The notes: generated from the sequence alone by a model not told the origin. Shown: positions 44,624 through 55,635, counted from the first letter of the stretch. The stretch is 56,073 bases of DNA from Dorea sp. (GCA_022769185.1 JALEKG010000035.1:1-56073); one strand, 5' to 3'. Numbers and translations: made by a program.

Positions 44624-46012
44624 ATGGCAGAAAATGAAAAGTTAAATCTCAACGAATTACACCAAACCAAAGACTTCACACTTAATATGAAGCATTTAGA
44701 AGAAGAATTAATGAATAATCACCGAATTGATCCCAATTTATATCTGGAATACGATGTAAAACGCGGGCTGCGTGATTCTGCGGGCAAGGGAGTACTGACC
44801 GGACTCACCGAAGTTTCCGATGTCTGTGCTTATAATCTTATAAATGGCCGTATGATTCCGGCAGACGGAGAATTATATTATCAGGGTATCAATGTCAAGG
44901 ATATTGTAAATAGTCTAAACGGAAGAAAATTTGGTTTCGAAGAAACCATTTATCTGCTTTTATTCGGTAAACTACCAAATAAAAATGAACTGGATCTGTT
45001 TTTGGACGTTATGTTTGATCTCCAGAACCTGGGCGGTCGTTTCGTCCGGGATGTTGTTATGAAAGCGTCCAACGAAAACATTATGAACGCTATGCAGCGT
45101 TGCATTCTCACCCTTTATACTTATGACTCCGACCCGGAAAATATTGCCCCTGCAAATGTTCTGCGCCAGTCTCTGGAGCTGATTGCGAAGCTTCCTCTGA
45201 TCGCAGTCTACTCTTATCATTCCTATCGTCACTTCCGGAAAGATGAAACATTACTGATTCGAAATCCTCAGAAAGGATTATCACTGGCCGAAAATATCTT
45301 GCTAATGCTTCGCCCTGACAGCCAGTATACGGAATTAGAAGCAAAGGTTCTTGATATAGCCTTAATTCTTCACGCAGAACACGGCAGAGGTAATAACTCA
45401 ACCTTCACTACACATGTTGTCACTTCCTCCGGTACAGATACATACTCCTCCACTGCTGCTTCTATCGGATCATTAAAAGGTCCCCGCCATGGAGGTGCTA
45501 ACTTAAAAGTACAAAATATGTTTGCTGATATCAAAGCTCATATTAAAGATTGGACAAACGAAGAAGAAGTAGCTTCTTATTTACAAAAAATCCTTAATAA
45601 AGAAGCATTTGACCATTCAGGACTGATCTATGGAATGGGACATGCAGTTTACACACTCTCTGATCCACGTGAAGTGATCCTGAAAAGATTTGCCAAAGCA
45701 CTCGCGGAAGAAAAAGGGCTGATGGAAGAGTTTGCCCTGTACGAACTGGTGGAACGTCTTGCAGGGCAGCTGATCATGGAGCATAGAAAACTCTTTAAAA
45801 ATGTCTGTGCCAATGTTGATTTCTACAGTGGATTTGTCTATTCCATGTTAGGCATTCCAGAAGAGCTTTTTACTCCAATTTTCGCAATTGCCAGAATGCC
45901 AGGATGGAGTGCACACAGACTGGAGGAATTGATCAACGCCAACAAGATCATACGTCCTGCTTACAAATATGTAGGCGCACACAGCGAATTCCTTCCTCTG
46001 GAAAAAAGATAA
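44624..46012 (+). CDS. citrate synthase
   Basis: The 462-residue protein condenses acetyl-CoA and oxaloacetate (or possibly propionyl-CoA in methylcitrate synthases; the sequence does not decide). The catalytic residues can be matched: H289 in RHGGAN, H340 in GMGHAVY, and D399 in VDFYSG, with the oxaloacetate-binding H253 in LHAEHG. An N-terminal extension of about 60 residues makes it longer than type II minimal forms. No other TCA-cycle gene is nearby. GGAGG precedes the ATG. It lies between ssrA and hsp20. Confidence 0.94.
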   Translation: MAENEKLNLNELHQTKDFTLNMKHLEEELMNNHRIDPNLYLEYDVKRGLRDSAGKGVLTGLTEVSDVCAYNLINGRMIPADGELYYQGINVKDIVNSLNGRKFGFEETIYLLLFGKLPNKNELDLFLDVMFDLQNLGGRFVRDVVMKASNENIMNAMQRCILTLYTYDSDPENIAPANVLRQSLELIAKLPLIAVYSYHSYRHFRKDETLLIRNPQKGLSLAENILLMLRPDSQYTELEAKVLDIALILHAEHGRGNNSTFTTHVVTSSGTDTYSSTAASIGSLKGPRHGGANLKVQNMFADIKAHIKDWTNEEEVASYLQKILNKEAFDHSGLIYGMGHAVYTLSDPREVILKRFAKALAEEKGLMEEFALYELVERLAGQLIMEHRKLFKNVCANVDFYSGFVYSMLGIPEELFTPIFAIARMPGWSAHRLEELINANKIIRPAYKYVGAHSEFLPLEKR

Positions 46013-46035
46013 CTTAAACATACTGTCATACAATA

Positions 46036-46083
46036 GCGGGGCCATTGAAACTACCTCTTTCTACCGGTCCCGCAAAGTTTTTT
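46036..46083 (+). terminator. citrate synthase terminator
   Basis: GCGGGGCC (46036-46043) and GGTCCCGC (46066-46073) form an 8-bp stem with a 22-nt loop, followed after AAAG by TTTTTT. Confidence 0.6.
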
Positions 46084-46090
46084 CAAAAAA

Positions 46091-46135
46091 TTAGCACTCA
46101 CCTATTGACAGTGCTAACAATGTGTGTTATATAAT
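46091..46135 (+). promoter_or_regulatory. CIRCE operator and promoter of hsp20
   Basis: TTAGCACTC, 9 bp, CAGTGCTAA matches the CIRCE consensus (TTAGCACTC-N9-GAGTGCTAA) with one mismatch, in the right arm. The -35 TTGACA (46105-46110) lies inside it, with TATATA/TATAAT at 46128-46135. HrcA bound here would block transcription until heat shock. Confidence 0.85.
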
Positions 46136-46192
46136 AACTATAGCAAATAAAACAATTGCAACATTCAGATACATTTTAAGGAGGAATGATTT

Positions 46193-46618
46193 ATGTTACT
46201 TACAACCAGAGGTTTTAACAATTTATTTGATGAGGTGTTTGATGATCCATTTTCTACTCGCCGGTATGATAACACGTCCGTTCAGGTTATGAAGACAGAT
46301 ATCCACGAAAAGGATGGCAACTATATCATTGAAATGGAACTCCCAGGATATGTAAAAGAAGAGATCAAAGCGGATCTGAAAGATGGATACCTTACCATTA
46401 CAGCTCATAAAAACGAGACAAAAGAAGAAAAAGAAGCAAGAGGTAAATGCATCCACAAAGAACGCTATACCGGAACCTGCAACAGAAGCTTCTATGTTGG
46501 CGAGGAACTGACTCAGGAAGACATTAAGGCAGCCTTCAAAGATGGTGTGCTTCGACTCCAGTTCCCGAAAGAAGTTCAGAAACAGGAAGAACAGCCTAAG
46601 ATGATTACCATCGAATAA
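46193..46618 (+). CDS. small heat shock protein (Hsp20/alpha-crystallin)
   Basis: Hsp20 holds unfolding proteins in an ATP-independent way. The 141 residues contain the alpha-crystallin domain (about 30-125: VMKTDIHEKDGNYIIEMELPG ... GVLRLQFPKE). A short C-terminal tail ends EEQPKMITIE, where the IxI-like motif is ITI. AAGGAGG precedes the ATG. A CIRCE element upstream puts it under HrcA, whereas the Bacillus Hsp20 proteins are not classical CIRCE genes. Confidence 0.96.
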   Translation: MLLTTRGFNNLFDEVFDDPFSTRRYDNTSVQVMKTDIHEKDGNYIIEMELPGYVKEEIKADLKDGYLTITAHKNETKEEKEARGKCIHKERYTGTCNRSFYVGEELTQEDIKAAFKDGVLRLQFPKEVQKQEEQPKMITIE

Positions 46619-46636
46619 ATCTATCTCTTACAACTG

Positions 46637-46669
46637 AAAAAGCAGCGGAACCCATTTCCGCTGCTTTTT
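46637..46669. terminator. bidirectional terminator between hsp20 and the zinc-ribbon gene
   Basis: A perfect 14-bp stem (AAAAAGCAGCGGAA with TTCCGCTGCTTTTT) and a 5-nt loop serve the two convergent genes. Confidence 0.9.
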
Positions 46670-46702
46670 CCTGTTTCATCGTATCTTTCCGCTTTCATAT
46701 TT

Positions 46703-47269
46703 TTATTTTAATATCTTAACTTTACCTACCAGCGGCAATTCTTTTTTCGTTCCTTTGCAGGCACTTACAATTCCCATGATTGCAATAATGAACAGTGCAA
46801 AGCCTGCAATATCCAGGATTTCAGACAAAAATGTATTACCAAAATTTATAAAAGAGTGCATCCCTAGCACTGTTTCACCATCCAGCAGATCCACGATTGC
46901 CGAAAGAATGAATAGTGATAATCCCTGGTTGATATGCTGTTTTACGTATGCAGACTGCTTATTCCCTGCCAGGAGTGGAATCAGAACCAGGATTCCCAGA
47001 TAGGATAACACACCCATTCCTTTATTCTTCTGTACTTCTTCCTGCGGGAAATATTCCTCCTGTGGCTGCTCATATGTATTATCTTTATAAACTACCTGCC
47101 CATTGTCTGGCTGTCTGTCATAGTCCTGTTCATATGTATAATCCTGTGTACCACTTTGCTGACAGTTTTCCGTTTTCTCCTCTGTTTGATCAGGAATTTC
47201 CGCACCGCATTTCGGGCAGAACCGGCTTCCGTCTTCCACTTTATTTCCACATCTGATACAATATGCCAT
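46703..47269 (-). CDS. zinc-ribbon membrane protein (188 aa)
   Basis: An N-terminal zinc ribbon (CIRCGNKVEDGSRFCPKCG, C4, C7, C18, C21) is followed by a Gln/Tyr/Asp/Glu-rich linker (about 28-80) and a membrane part (about 85-185) with three to four hydrophobic segments, including VQKNKGMGVLSYLGILVLIPLL and YVKQHINQGLSLFI. The last part resembles DUF4870-like small membrane domains. Function unknown. It follows the 78-residue gene by 2 nt. Confidence 0.82.
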   Translation of the reverse strand: MAYCIRCGNKVEDGSRFCPKCGAEIPDQTEEKTENCQQSGTQDYTYEQDYDRQPDNGQVVYKDNTYEQPQEEYFPQEEVQKNKGMGVLSYLGILVLIPLLAGNKQSAYVKQHINQGLSLFILSAIVDLLDGETVLGMHSFINFGNTFLSEILDIAGFALFIIAIMGIVSACKGTKKELPLVGKVKILK

Positions 47270-47271
47270 TT

Positions 47272-47508
47272 CTATTCCTCCAGTCCCAGTATCTCTGCAA
47301 GCACTTCAATGATAATCTCATTTGTACAAGACTTTACATAACCCATCAAATGCAGAGAGATCTCATCCTGCCTCTGTGCTTCTGTCAAAGACGGATTCTG
47401 GTTTGTCTCATTAATCAGCTGAATCAATTGTGGCGTCAGTTCCTCATAAGTCTCCATAGTCGTCTGGGTAACCAGTTTTCTTAACTCTTCTTTTTTCGTT
47501 GGTACCAT
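47272..47508 (-). CDS. hypothetical protein (78 aa)
   Basis: I do not recognise this protein. It is 78 residues, acidic, predicted all-helical, without membrane segment or metal motif. It has a strong AGGAGG five bases before the ATG. Its position between smpB and the zinc-ribbon gene, with gaps of 9 and 2 nt, suggests co-transcription with both. Confidence 0.72.
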   Translation of the reverse strand: MVPTKKEELRKLVTQTTMETYEELTPQLIQLINETNQNPSLTEAQRQDEISLHLMGYVKSCTNEIIIEVLAEILGLEE

Positions 47509-47517
47509 CTTATCCTC

Positions 47518-47985
47518 CTATCCGAAATTACGGACTTTAAAGTCACGCTGTGCTTCTCTTTGCTGATCTTTTTTGGCAATATCCTGGCGCTTATCATATA
47601 ATTTCTTACCTTTTGCAAGTCCAATCTCAACTTTGACCAGACTTCCTTTAAAATATACTTTCAGTGGTACGATCGCCATACCTTTTTCTTTGGTTTTTCC
47701 CATTAATTTATGAATCTCTGCTTTGTGTAAAAGAAGCTTACGCACTCTCAACGGATCTTTGTTGAATATATTTCCCTTTTCATACGGACTGATATGCATA
47801 CCATAGATAAAAACTTCTCCGTTTTCAATACGGATAAATGCTTCTTTAATACTGCATTTTCCCATTCGCAGAGATTTTACTTCTGTTCCATGCAGAGCGA
47901 TACCTGTTTCATAAGTTTCCAGAATAAAATAATCATGATATGCTTTTTTGTTATTGGCAACCATTTTACCATTGCTCTTCGCCAT
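47518..47985 (-). CDS. smpB: tmRNA-binding protein SmpB
   Basis: SmpB brings tmRNA to stalled ribosomes. The 155 residues show the conserved [29 protein letters not shown], the [12 protein letters not shown] segment, the KLLLHKAEI region and the C-terminal basic [18 protein letters not shown] tail. The start lies inside the end of rnr (20-nt overlap), with AAGGAGAT upstream. ssrA is about 3 kb away on the other strand and not directly downstream. Confidence 0.98.
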   Translation of the reverse strand: MAKSNGKMVANNKKAYHDYFILETYETGIALHGTEVKSLRMGKCSIKEAFIRIENGEVFIYGMHISPYEKGNIFNKDPLRVRKLLLHKAEIHKLMGKTKEKGMAIVPLKVYFKGSLVKVEIGLAKGKKLYDKRQDIAKKDQQREAQRDFKVRNFG

Positions 47986-50125
47986 ATTTCATATCTCCTT
48001 CATCTGCAATTTCAAAATCAATCGTACGCATCAGACGGTCTGCGTCCAACACCCGGACCAGTATTTTCTGCCCAAGTTTATAAGTCTTATGTGTACGCAT
48101 ACCAATCATCCTATAATGTTCTGCATCATATTCATAGTGATCATCCATCATATTTACGACATGAACCAGGCCTTCTACCGTATTCGGAAGTTCTACATAC
48201 ATCCCCCATTTGGTGATGCTGGATATCACTCCTTCAAACACTTCATCGATATGCTCCTGCATATACTCTACCTTCTTAAGTTTCACTGTTTCACGCTCTG
48301 CTTCCTCTGCCCGGCGCTCCATCTCACTGGAATGTTTTGTAACGTCCGGAAGGATGCTTTGATAATGTTCTATTTTTTCCTGATTCATTCTTCCTCGTAA
48401 ATTATCCTTGATGATCCGGTGGATCTGAAGATCCGGATATCTTCGGATCGGAGAAGTAAAATGCGTATAATAATTTGCAGCCAACCCAAAATGGCCTGTA
48501 TTCTCTGGTGTATATCTTGCTTGCTTCATCGAACGCAGCGCCAGGCGGCTGATCAGAGCTTCTTCCGGTGTATTTTCTACCTTCGCAAGCAGCTTCTGAA
48601 TTTCTTTCGGTCTGATTTCATTGACTCCAACATGCATGGAATATCCGAAATTATTGATAAAAGTTGCCAGGGTACGGATTTTCTCATCATCCGGAGCTTC
48701 ATGAGTACGATAAACAAAAGGCAGTTCTCTCCAATAATACTCTTCTGCCACTGTCTCATTCGCCAGAAGCATAAAATCTTCTATAATCTTGGTTGCTACA
48801 TTCCTGTCGTAAGGACGAATCTCTACCGGCTTTCCTTTTTTATCCAGTATCATTTTTGTTTCCGGAAAATCAAAATCAATAGACCCTCTCTTCCGTCTGC
48901 GTTCTCTGATAATTCCGGACAGTTCCTGCATCCGAAGGAACATTGGTACCAGTTCTTTATATTTTTCTATTTCCTGTACATCCTGATTCTCCAGGATCTT
49001 TTTGACACTGGTATATGTCATTCTGCGATCTACATGAATTACCGTTTCTGCAATCTCGTGGTCTATCACATGTCCCGATGGATCTACCGTCATAATACAA
49101 CTAAGTGCAAGTCGGTCCTCTCCTTCGTTCAGAGAACAGATACCATTGGAGAGCTTATGTGGAAGCATAGGAATCACTCGGTCCACCAGATAAACACTGG
49201 TTCCTCGCTCTTTTGCCTCCCTGTCCAGAGCACTGTTCTCCTGTACGTAATTCGTTACATCTGCAATATGAACTCCCAGAATATAATTTTCTCCGTCCTG
49301 GGTAACCGATACAGCATCATCCAGATCCCTGGCATCCTCACCATCAATCGTAACCATCTGCCAGTTTCTTAGATCTTTTCTTCCTGCCATATCAGCTTCA
49401 CTTACCTCTTTTGCAACTCTTACAGCCTGATTCAGGATCTTTTCGGAAAACTCAACCGGAAGATCATAAGCCTTTACAATTGACATAATATCCGTTCCGG
49501 GATCGTGCACATGCCCAATAATTTCTACTACTTTGCCTTCTGGCTTTTTGCCTGTTTCTCCATATGAAGTCAGTTCAACAACCACTTTGTGGCCATCTAT
49601 TGCTCCTTTTGACTTCTCTACCGGCACAAAGATATCCTGCAAGATCTTCTGATTATCCGGAATTACAAAACCATAGTTTTTTCCAGGTCTCATCTGATAC
49701 AGACCTACAACTCTGAGTATTCCTCGCTCCACAATTCTTACGATTTTTCCTTCACGACTTCGTCCCTGTGGTTCTTTGGTTATGATTACTTCCACCTTGT
49801 CTCCATCGAAAGCGCCTGCCGTATCTTTTTCTTCAACAAATATATCTGAATTTTCCCCTTCAATCACTACAAATCCAAAGCCCTTCAGGCTGGCACGATA
49901 GATTCCCGTAAGTCTCTTTGCCTCACCTTTACAATACTTTCCTCTCTTTGAAAGGAAGATCTTTCCTTCTTCTTCTAATTCTTCGAGAATTTTTCTCAAA
50001 TCATCTCTCCGCTCTTTGGAAACCTGCAGAAGCATGGCAATTTCCTTAAATTTCATAGGAACATACAATTCATCGCAGATCAGATCGTAGACAACTTTTT
50101 TTCTTTTATCATATGTTTTATCCAT
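47966..50125 (-). CDS. rnr: ribonuclease R
   Basis: RNase R is a 3'-5' exoribonuclease able to degrade structured RNA and non-stop mRNA during trans-translation. The 719 residues contain an N-terminal helix-turn-helix-like region and cold-shock domains (about 1-225), the RNB catalytic domain with [14 protein letters not shown] (about 255-270, the metal-binding Asp cluster), and a C-terminal S1 domain (about 625-710). It overlaps smpB by 20 nt; AAGGAGGAG precedes the ATG. Confidence 0.97.
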   Translation of the reverse strand: MDKTYDKRKKVVYDLICDELYVPMKFKEIAMLLQVSKERRDDLRKILEELEEEGKIFLSKRGKYCKGEAKRLTGIYRASLKGFGFVVIEGENSDIFVEEKDTAGAFDGDKVEVIITKEPQGRSREGKIVRIVERGILRVVGLYQMRPGKNYGFVIPDNQKILQDIFVPVEKSKGAIDGHKVVVELTSYGETGKKPEGKVVEIIGHVHDPGTDIMSIVKAYDLPVEFSEKILNQAVRVAKEVSEADMAGRKDLRNWQMVTIDGEDARDLDDAVSVTQDGENYILGVHIADVTNYVQENSALDREAKERGTSVYLVDRVIPMLPHKLSNGICSLNEGEDRLALSCIMTVDPSGHVIDHEIAETVIHVDRRMTYTSVKKILENQDVQEIEKYKELVPMFLRMQELSGIIRERRRKRGSIDFDFPETKMILDKKGKPVEIRPYDRNVATKIIEDFMLLANETVAEEYYWRELPFVYRTHEAPDDEKIRTLATFINNFGYSMHVGVNEIRPKEIQKLLAKVENTPEEALISRLALRSMKQARYTPENTGHFGLAANYYTHFTSPIRRYPDLQIHRIIKDNLRGRMNQEKIEHYQSILPDVTKHSSEMERRAEEAERETVKLKKVEYMQEHIDEVFEGVISSITKWGMYVELPNTVEGLVHVVNMMDDHYEYDAEHYRMIGMRTHKTYKLGQKILVRVLDADRLMRTIDFEIADEGDMKYGEEQW

Positions 50126-50172
50126 ATTTCCGCGGCTCCTCCTTTTCCTCTCTCTTTTACGTCACTGTAACT

Positions 50173-50200
50173 AAAAGGACACTCCCTTACAGGAGTGTCC
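50173..50200 (-). terminator. terminator after secG
   Basis: On the minus strand GGACACTCC and GGAGTGTCC form a 9-bp stem with a 6-nt loop followed by TTTT. It lies 28 bases after the secG stop and before rnr, so rnr-smpB may need read-through or a separate promoter. Confidence 0.8.
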
Positions 50201-50227
50201 CACCATTTTCCTAAAAATATGCTAATC

Positions 50228-50470
50228 CTACGCAAATACTTTTAAATTCAACACTGCTGCCAGTACAATAAACAGAATCGCAAGGAACTTTGTAGACTTT
50301 ACCAACGCACCTTCAATAGAACGTCCTTTATTCTGTCCCCAGTAAGAATCAGCCATACCACCAATGGTACCAAGCCCCGCTGACTTACCTTCCTGCATTA
50401 AAACAATTGCTGTCAATGCGATACAGTCTATTGCAAATATGATCATTAAAACAATTTTCAAAATCTCCAC
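50228..50470 (-). CDS. secG: protein translocase subunit SecG
   Basis: SecG supports SecYE translocation. The 80 residues have two hydrophobic helices (about 4-24 and 58-78) with the conserved loop VLMQEGKSAGLGTIGG. The start is GTG, with AGGAGGT upstream. The order secG-rnr-smpB is widely conserved in Firmicutes. Confidence 0.95.
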   Translation of the reverse strand: MEILKIVLMIIFAIDCIALTAIVLMQEGKSAGLGTIGGMADSYWGQNKGRSIEGALVKSTKFLAILFIVLAAVLNLKVFA

Positions 50471-50577
50471 TTTTCACACCTCCTGCGGATAAACCATGTT
50501 TATTCTAGCACAGGAAACGTTAGATAGCAAGATAAATTTAACAGTTCCTGGAGAATCCCTGGAATGAATTTTACCAT

Positions 50578-51909
<1,332 letters not shown>

Positions 51910-51961
51910 TTATGTGCGATTTGCATAGGAAAAATGCAATTTTTTCTGCTATTATTTCCCG

Positions 51962-51990
51962 TTGACTTTTCTGTAGTCGGGCGTTACAAT
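51962..51990 (+). promoter_or_regulatory. promoter of the yitT-family gene
   Basis: TTGACT (51962-51967), 17 bp, TACAAT (51985-51990) predict a start near 51997. This rules out a translation start before that point and favours the ATG at 52069. Confidence 0.6.
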
Positions 51991-52068
51991 CGGAGAAGGC
52001 ATGGGGATGCTTTATATATTTTTTATATTATTTCTATTTTATTAATGAATACATTGGGGAATGTTATT

Positions 52069-52911
52069 ATGAAAGCAAAATTTAAAAACTTCACTTTACT
52101 TACTGTCAGTACGCTGATCATGTCAGTCGGTATCTACTTTTTCAAATTTGCCAACAATTTTACTTTTGGCGGAATCACCGGTCTGGCCGTTTTAGTTGCC
52201 AGATTCTCACCACTCTCAGCCAGCGATTTTACATTTATTGCAAATATGCTTCTTCTTTTGGTAGGATTAATCATTTTAGGGAAAAAATTTGCACTTAAAA
52301 CTGCATATAGCAGTATTTTACTATCTGTTTCTCTGTCTGTCCTTGAACGGATCTATCCGATGAGCCATCCATTAACCGATCAGCCGATTCTGGAACTGAT
52401 CTTTGCAATTGTACTTCCGGCCTTTGGGTCTGCAATTCTTTTTAACATCGGAGCTTCCAGTGGAGGCACAGATGTAATCGCCATGATATTAAAAAAATAT
52501 TCCAGTGTAGATATTGGAAAAGCGTTACTGATTTCTGACTTTTTTATCACACTTGCCGGTTTCTTTGTATTCGATATTAAGACCGGATTATTTTCTTTCC
52601 TGGGACTGATTATGAGATCCACTCTCATTGACAGTTTTATCGAAAGCTTAAATCGCTCAAAATATTTCAACGTTGTCTGCTCCAACCCAAAACCGATTTG
52701 TGATTTCATCAAAGAGAAACTACACCGAAGTGCTACCATTGTTCTGGCACAGGGCGCCTTTTCAGGAGAGGACAAATATATGATACTGACCGTATTAAGT
52801 CCGGCAGAAGCAGTCAAACTCCGTAACTTTATCAAGACCACTTCTCCCGATGCATTTCTGCTGATCTCAAATACAAGTGAAATTATAGGAAAAGGGTTCC
52901 ACTCCGTTTAG
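52069..52911 (+). CDS. YitT family membrane protein (DUF2179 C-terminal domain)
   Basis: 280 residues from the ATG behind GGGGA: five to six membrane helices (about 7-165, with FKFANNFTFGGITGLAVL and GSAILFNIGASSGGTDVIAMIL typical of YitT) and a cytoplasmic DUF2179 domain (about 205-275). Function of YitT proteins is not established. A longer in-frame start at 51934 lies upstream of the predicted promoter and is rejected. Confidence 0.88.
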   Translation: MKAKFKNFTLLTVSTLIMSVGIYFFKFANNFTFGGITGLAVLVARFSPLSASDFTFIANMLLLLVGLIILGKKFALKTAYSSILLSVSLSVLERIYPMSHPLTDQPILELIFAIVLPAFGSAILFNIGASSGGTDVIAMILKKYSSVDIGKALLISDFFITLAGFFVFDIKTGLFSFLGLIMRSTLIDSFIESLNRSKYFNVVCSNPKPICDFIKEKLHRSATIVLAQGAFSGEDKYMILTVLSPAEAVKLRNFIKTTSPDAFLLISNTSEIIGKGFHSV

Positions 52912-52927
52912 AGTGAAACCCTTTTTT
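52890..52927. terminator. bidirectional terminator between yitT and glmM
   Basis: AAAAGGGTT-CACTC and GAGTG-AACCCTTTT pair across a short loop; T-runs follow on both strands. The hairpin overlaps the last codons of the yitT gene. Confidence 0.85.
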
Positions 52928-52957
52928 ATCTTCTTATTGTCTTATAGCTTCTTTCAC

Positions 52958-54304
52958 TTACCCAATGACCAGTCCCTGCTCCTGCATTACTTCTATGACT
53001 TGATCAACGTATTTCGCACATAATTCATCTGTCTCTGCTTCCACCATGACCCGGATGACCGGCTCAGTGCCACTTTCTCTTACCAGGATACGTCCATCAT
53101 CTCCCAAAACTTCTGCAACATCGTTGACAGCCTTGATCACTTCTGGATTCTCACGTGCAGTCTTCTTATCTGCGACACGGACATTTTTCAGAAGCTGAGG
53201 ATAGATCGTCACTTCTTCTGCAAGTTTTGCAAGACTTTGCTTCTTTTCCAGGATAACTTCCATGATCATCAGAGATGTCAGGATACCATCTCCGGTTGTC
53301 GCATGCTTACTGAAGATAATATGTCCAGACTGCTCTCCGCCAAGAGAATAATTATTCTGAACCATATTTTCATATACATATTTATCACCGACTGCCGTCT
53401 TTTCATATTTTAATCCTGCTCTGTCACAGGCTTTATATAATCCAAGATTAGACATGATCGTCGTCACGATCGTATCTCCATTCAGACGTCCGTTTTCTTT
53501 CAGATATTTTCCACAGATATACAGAATCAGATCACCGTCAACCACGTTTCCGTTCTCATCAACAGCAATACATCTGTCCGCATCTCCATCAAATGCAAAT
53601 CCAACATCCAGATGATTGTCTTTCACATATTGCTGCAGAACTCCAATATGTGTAGACCCACAATTGGTATTGATATTCGTTCCATCCGGCTCACAATTGA
53701 TCACATAAGTCTTCGCTCCCAAAGCATCATATACGCTTTTTGCAATTGCAAATGCACTTCCGTTTGAGCAGTCCAGACCAACCTTCATATCTTCAAAGGA
53801 TCGGGTCGCAAGAGAGATCAGATATCCGATGTACCGGTTCCTTCCTGCCGCATAGTCCACCGTACGCCCGATATTTTCCTTCTTTGCCAGCGGAAGCTCT
53901 CCAATCTCACCATCAATATAGCTTTCAATTTTGGCTTCAACTTCTGCTTCCAGCTTATGTCCTTTTCCATTAATTACTTTAATTCCATTATCATAGAATG
54001 GATTATGACTTGCAGAGATCATAATTCCACAGTCAAAATTCTCTGTCCTGGTCACATAAGAAACACTCGGTGTCGTCGTAACATGAAGCAGATAGGCATT
54101 TGCGCCAGATGCGGTAAGTCCTGCAACCAGAGCGTATTCAAACATATAACTGCTCCTTCTGGTATCTTTGCCTATTACAACCTTTGCTTTATGATCCTGT
54201 CCGTAATACCATCCCAGGAATCTTCCAACCTTAAATGCATGCTCTACTGTCAATACTTCATTTGCTTCTCCACGGAATCCATCCGTACCAAAATATTTAC
54301 CCAT
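52958..54304 (-). CDS. glmM: phosphoglucosamine mutase
   Basis: GlmM converts glucosamine-6-P to glucosamine-1-P for UDP-GlcNAc and cell-wall synthesis. The 448 residues show GTDGFRG at the N-terminus, the phosphoserine loop ISASHNP (S99), the metal loop DGDADRC, the sugar loop GGEQSGHI and the phosphate-binding RESGTEPVIRVMVE. Other phosphohexomutases share these motifs, but GTDGFRGEAN at the start and the length are those of GlmM. Confidence 0.96.
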   Translation of the reverse strand: MGKYFGTDGFRGEANEVLTVEHAFKVGRFLGWYYGQDHKAKVVIGKDTRRSSYMFEYALVAGLTASGANAYLLHVTTTPSVSYVTRTENFDCGIMISASHNPFYDNGIKVINGKGHKLEAEVEAKIESYIDGEIGELPLAKKENIGRTVDYAAGRNRYIGYLISLATRSFEDMKVGLDCSNGSAFAIAKSVYDALGAKTYVINCEPDGTNINTNCGSTHIGVLQQYVKDNHLDVGFAFDGDADRCIAVDENGNVVDGDLILYICGKYLKENGRLNGDTIVTTIMSNLGLYKACDRAGLKYEKTAVGDKYVYENMVQNNYSLGGEQSGHIIFSKHATTGDGILTSLMIMEVILEKKQSLAKLAEEVTIYPQLLKNVRVADKKTARENPEVIKAVNDVAEVLGDDGRILVRESGTEPVIRVMVEAETDELCAKYVDQVIEVMQEQGLVIG

Positions 54305-54439
54305 AATAACAAAACTCCTTTATGCCATTTGACATATTCACCGTTTTTTTTGCACAATCAGCACTTGCGCTCTTATTATTATATATTCTTTTTCTATAAT
54401 ATACAACCAAAAATACATACTGGAACACAGATTTCATGA

Positions 54440-55033
54440 TCAGACACTTGTTGTATCATTTTTAGATTCCTGGGCATCGATTAATTCCAACAACGAATGT
54501 GACATCAGGAAATCATAGAATTCCAATGCCTGATCTGCTGATATTTTCTTTTCTCGATACGATACCCAGTAGCGGATTCCATTTACCAAAGTCAAAGTCT
54601 GAAAAGTCACGAAAATCTCCTGACTGATATACTTTTTCTGATACTCTTTTTTCAATGGATGATATTCCAGCAAAGTCTCTGCTACATGATAAATCTGCTG
54701 AAAAAGAAGCTCTTCGAAGGAGTTTTGCCCTTTTACTGCGAACACTTTGGCATAATATGCCTTATCCATCTCTATTTTACGAAACATCATCTTTATGGCT
54801 TCCCGGTACATATCCATTTCCATCAGTTCATCTACACTTCGGAATACATCTTTTTCCAGAAGCCATTCCATTACTTCATATTTATCCTGAAAGTAATTAT
54901 AAAACGTTGGCCGGATCACACCTGCCGCATCTGTAATCATCTTTATTGTTATTTTGTCAAATCCTTTTGCAACGACCAGCTCTTTAAATTTCTGTCCCAA
55001 AAGAGCCTTTGTCATTTCGCTCTTACTTTCCAT
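54440..55033 (-). CDS. TetR-family transcriptional regulator
   Basis: The 197-residue protein has an N-terminal TetR HTH (about 8-60: ELVVAKGFDKITIKMITDAAGVIRPTFYNYFQDKYEV) and an all-helical effector domain like that of DhaS-type regulators. It lies 23 nt after the MntP-like gene on the same strand and may control it. The ligand is unknown. Confidence 0.92.
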   Translation of the reverse strand: MESKSEMTKALLGQKFKELVVAKGFDKITIKMITDAAGVIRPTFYNYFQDKYEVMEWLLEKDVFRSVDELMEMDMYREAIKMMFRKIEMDKAYYAKVFAVKGQNSFEELLFQQIYHVAETLLEYHPLKKEYQKKYISQEIFVTFQTLTLVNGIRYWVSYREKKISADQALEFYDFLMSHSLLELIDAQESKNDTTSV

Positions 55034-55056
55034 TCAACCACCTGATCATCCAATTA

Positions 55057-55635
55057 TTATACATAATAATGTATGATAACATCAACACTCGCCAGCAGAA
55101 GCATCACTCCGCCGATCCAATAGGCATGCCGATTATGTTTTAGTCCAAGCCTGTACCCCACAAAAACACCGACTACTACTTCTGCCACCGTTACCGGGAA
55201 CAGTACCACTGCCTGTATAATTGTTGCAGTATCCAAAAATCCCAGCCCCATACCGGCAAAAAATGCATCTACACTTGTTACAACAGACAATACTGCGGTT
55301 GGTTTCCAGTCAATCTTATCCTTCCGACGTTCCAGTACATTTTCCTTTTTGATTCCTTTGCATATCATATAAACACCAAGTCCGGCAAATATCAGAACAG
55401 TAAGTCCTTCCCACCGGTCAGCCGCTCTCTGAGAATGCGTAATGGAAAACAATGGAAGCAGTGTTACAAGATTTCCAAGTACCAGACTGCCGACCTGGAC
55501 TCCTCCAAACAATCCACATAAGCCTATCAGATTCTTTACCTCAATTTTTGAAAATCCCGCACCCAGATATACAACAGCAACTAACACGTCAATAGACAAT
55601 CCGACGGAAATAATAAAAATCTCTGCGATCGACAC
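55057..55635 (-). CDS. MntP/YtaF-family membrane protein (putative Mn efflux)
   Basis: Six membrane helices in about 192 residues and two internal repeats, each carrying an acidic signature (SIDVLVAV near residue 18, SVDAFFAG near residue 127). This is the DUF204 family, which includes manganese exporters (MntP) and sporulation protein YtaF. The first repeat deviates from the classic DAF motif, so metal specificity is uncertain. I prefer the GTG with AGGTGATA upstream; the ATG six codons earlier falls too close to a TATAAT -10. Confidence 0.8.
   Translation of the reverse strand: MSIAEIFIISVGLSIDVLVAVVYLGAGFSKIEVKNLIGLCGLFGGVQVGSLVLGNLVTLLPLFSITHSQRAADRWEGLTVLIFAGLGVYMICKGIKKENVLERRKDKIDWKPTAVLSVVTSVDAFFAGMGLGFLDTATIIQAVVLFPVTVAEVVVGVFVGYRLGLKHNRHAYWIGGVMLLLASVDVIIHYYV

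Noticed and set aside
50521-50577. Possible enolase terminator
   Set aside because: The CCAGG repeats form only a weak, broken stem and no T-run follows.
51920-51950. TTGCAT/ATGCAA hairpin with T-run reading rightward
   Set aside because: No plus-strand gene lies upstream for it to terminate and the stem has only six pairs; it may be an operator of eno but evidence is too thin.
51934-52068. 45-codon extension of the YitT-family protein
   Set aside because: It begins upstream of the predicted promoter and matches no family N-terminus.
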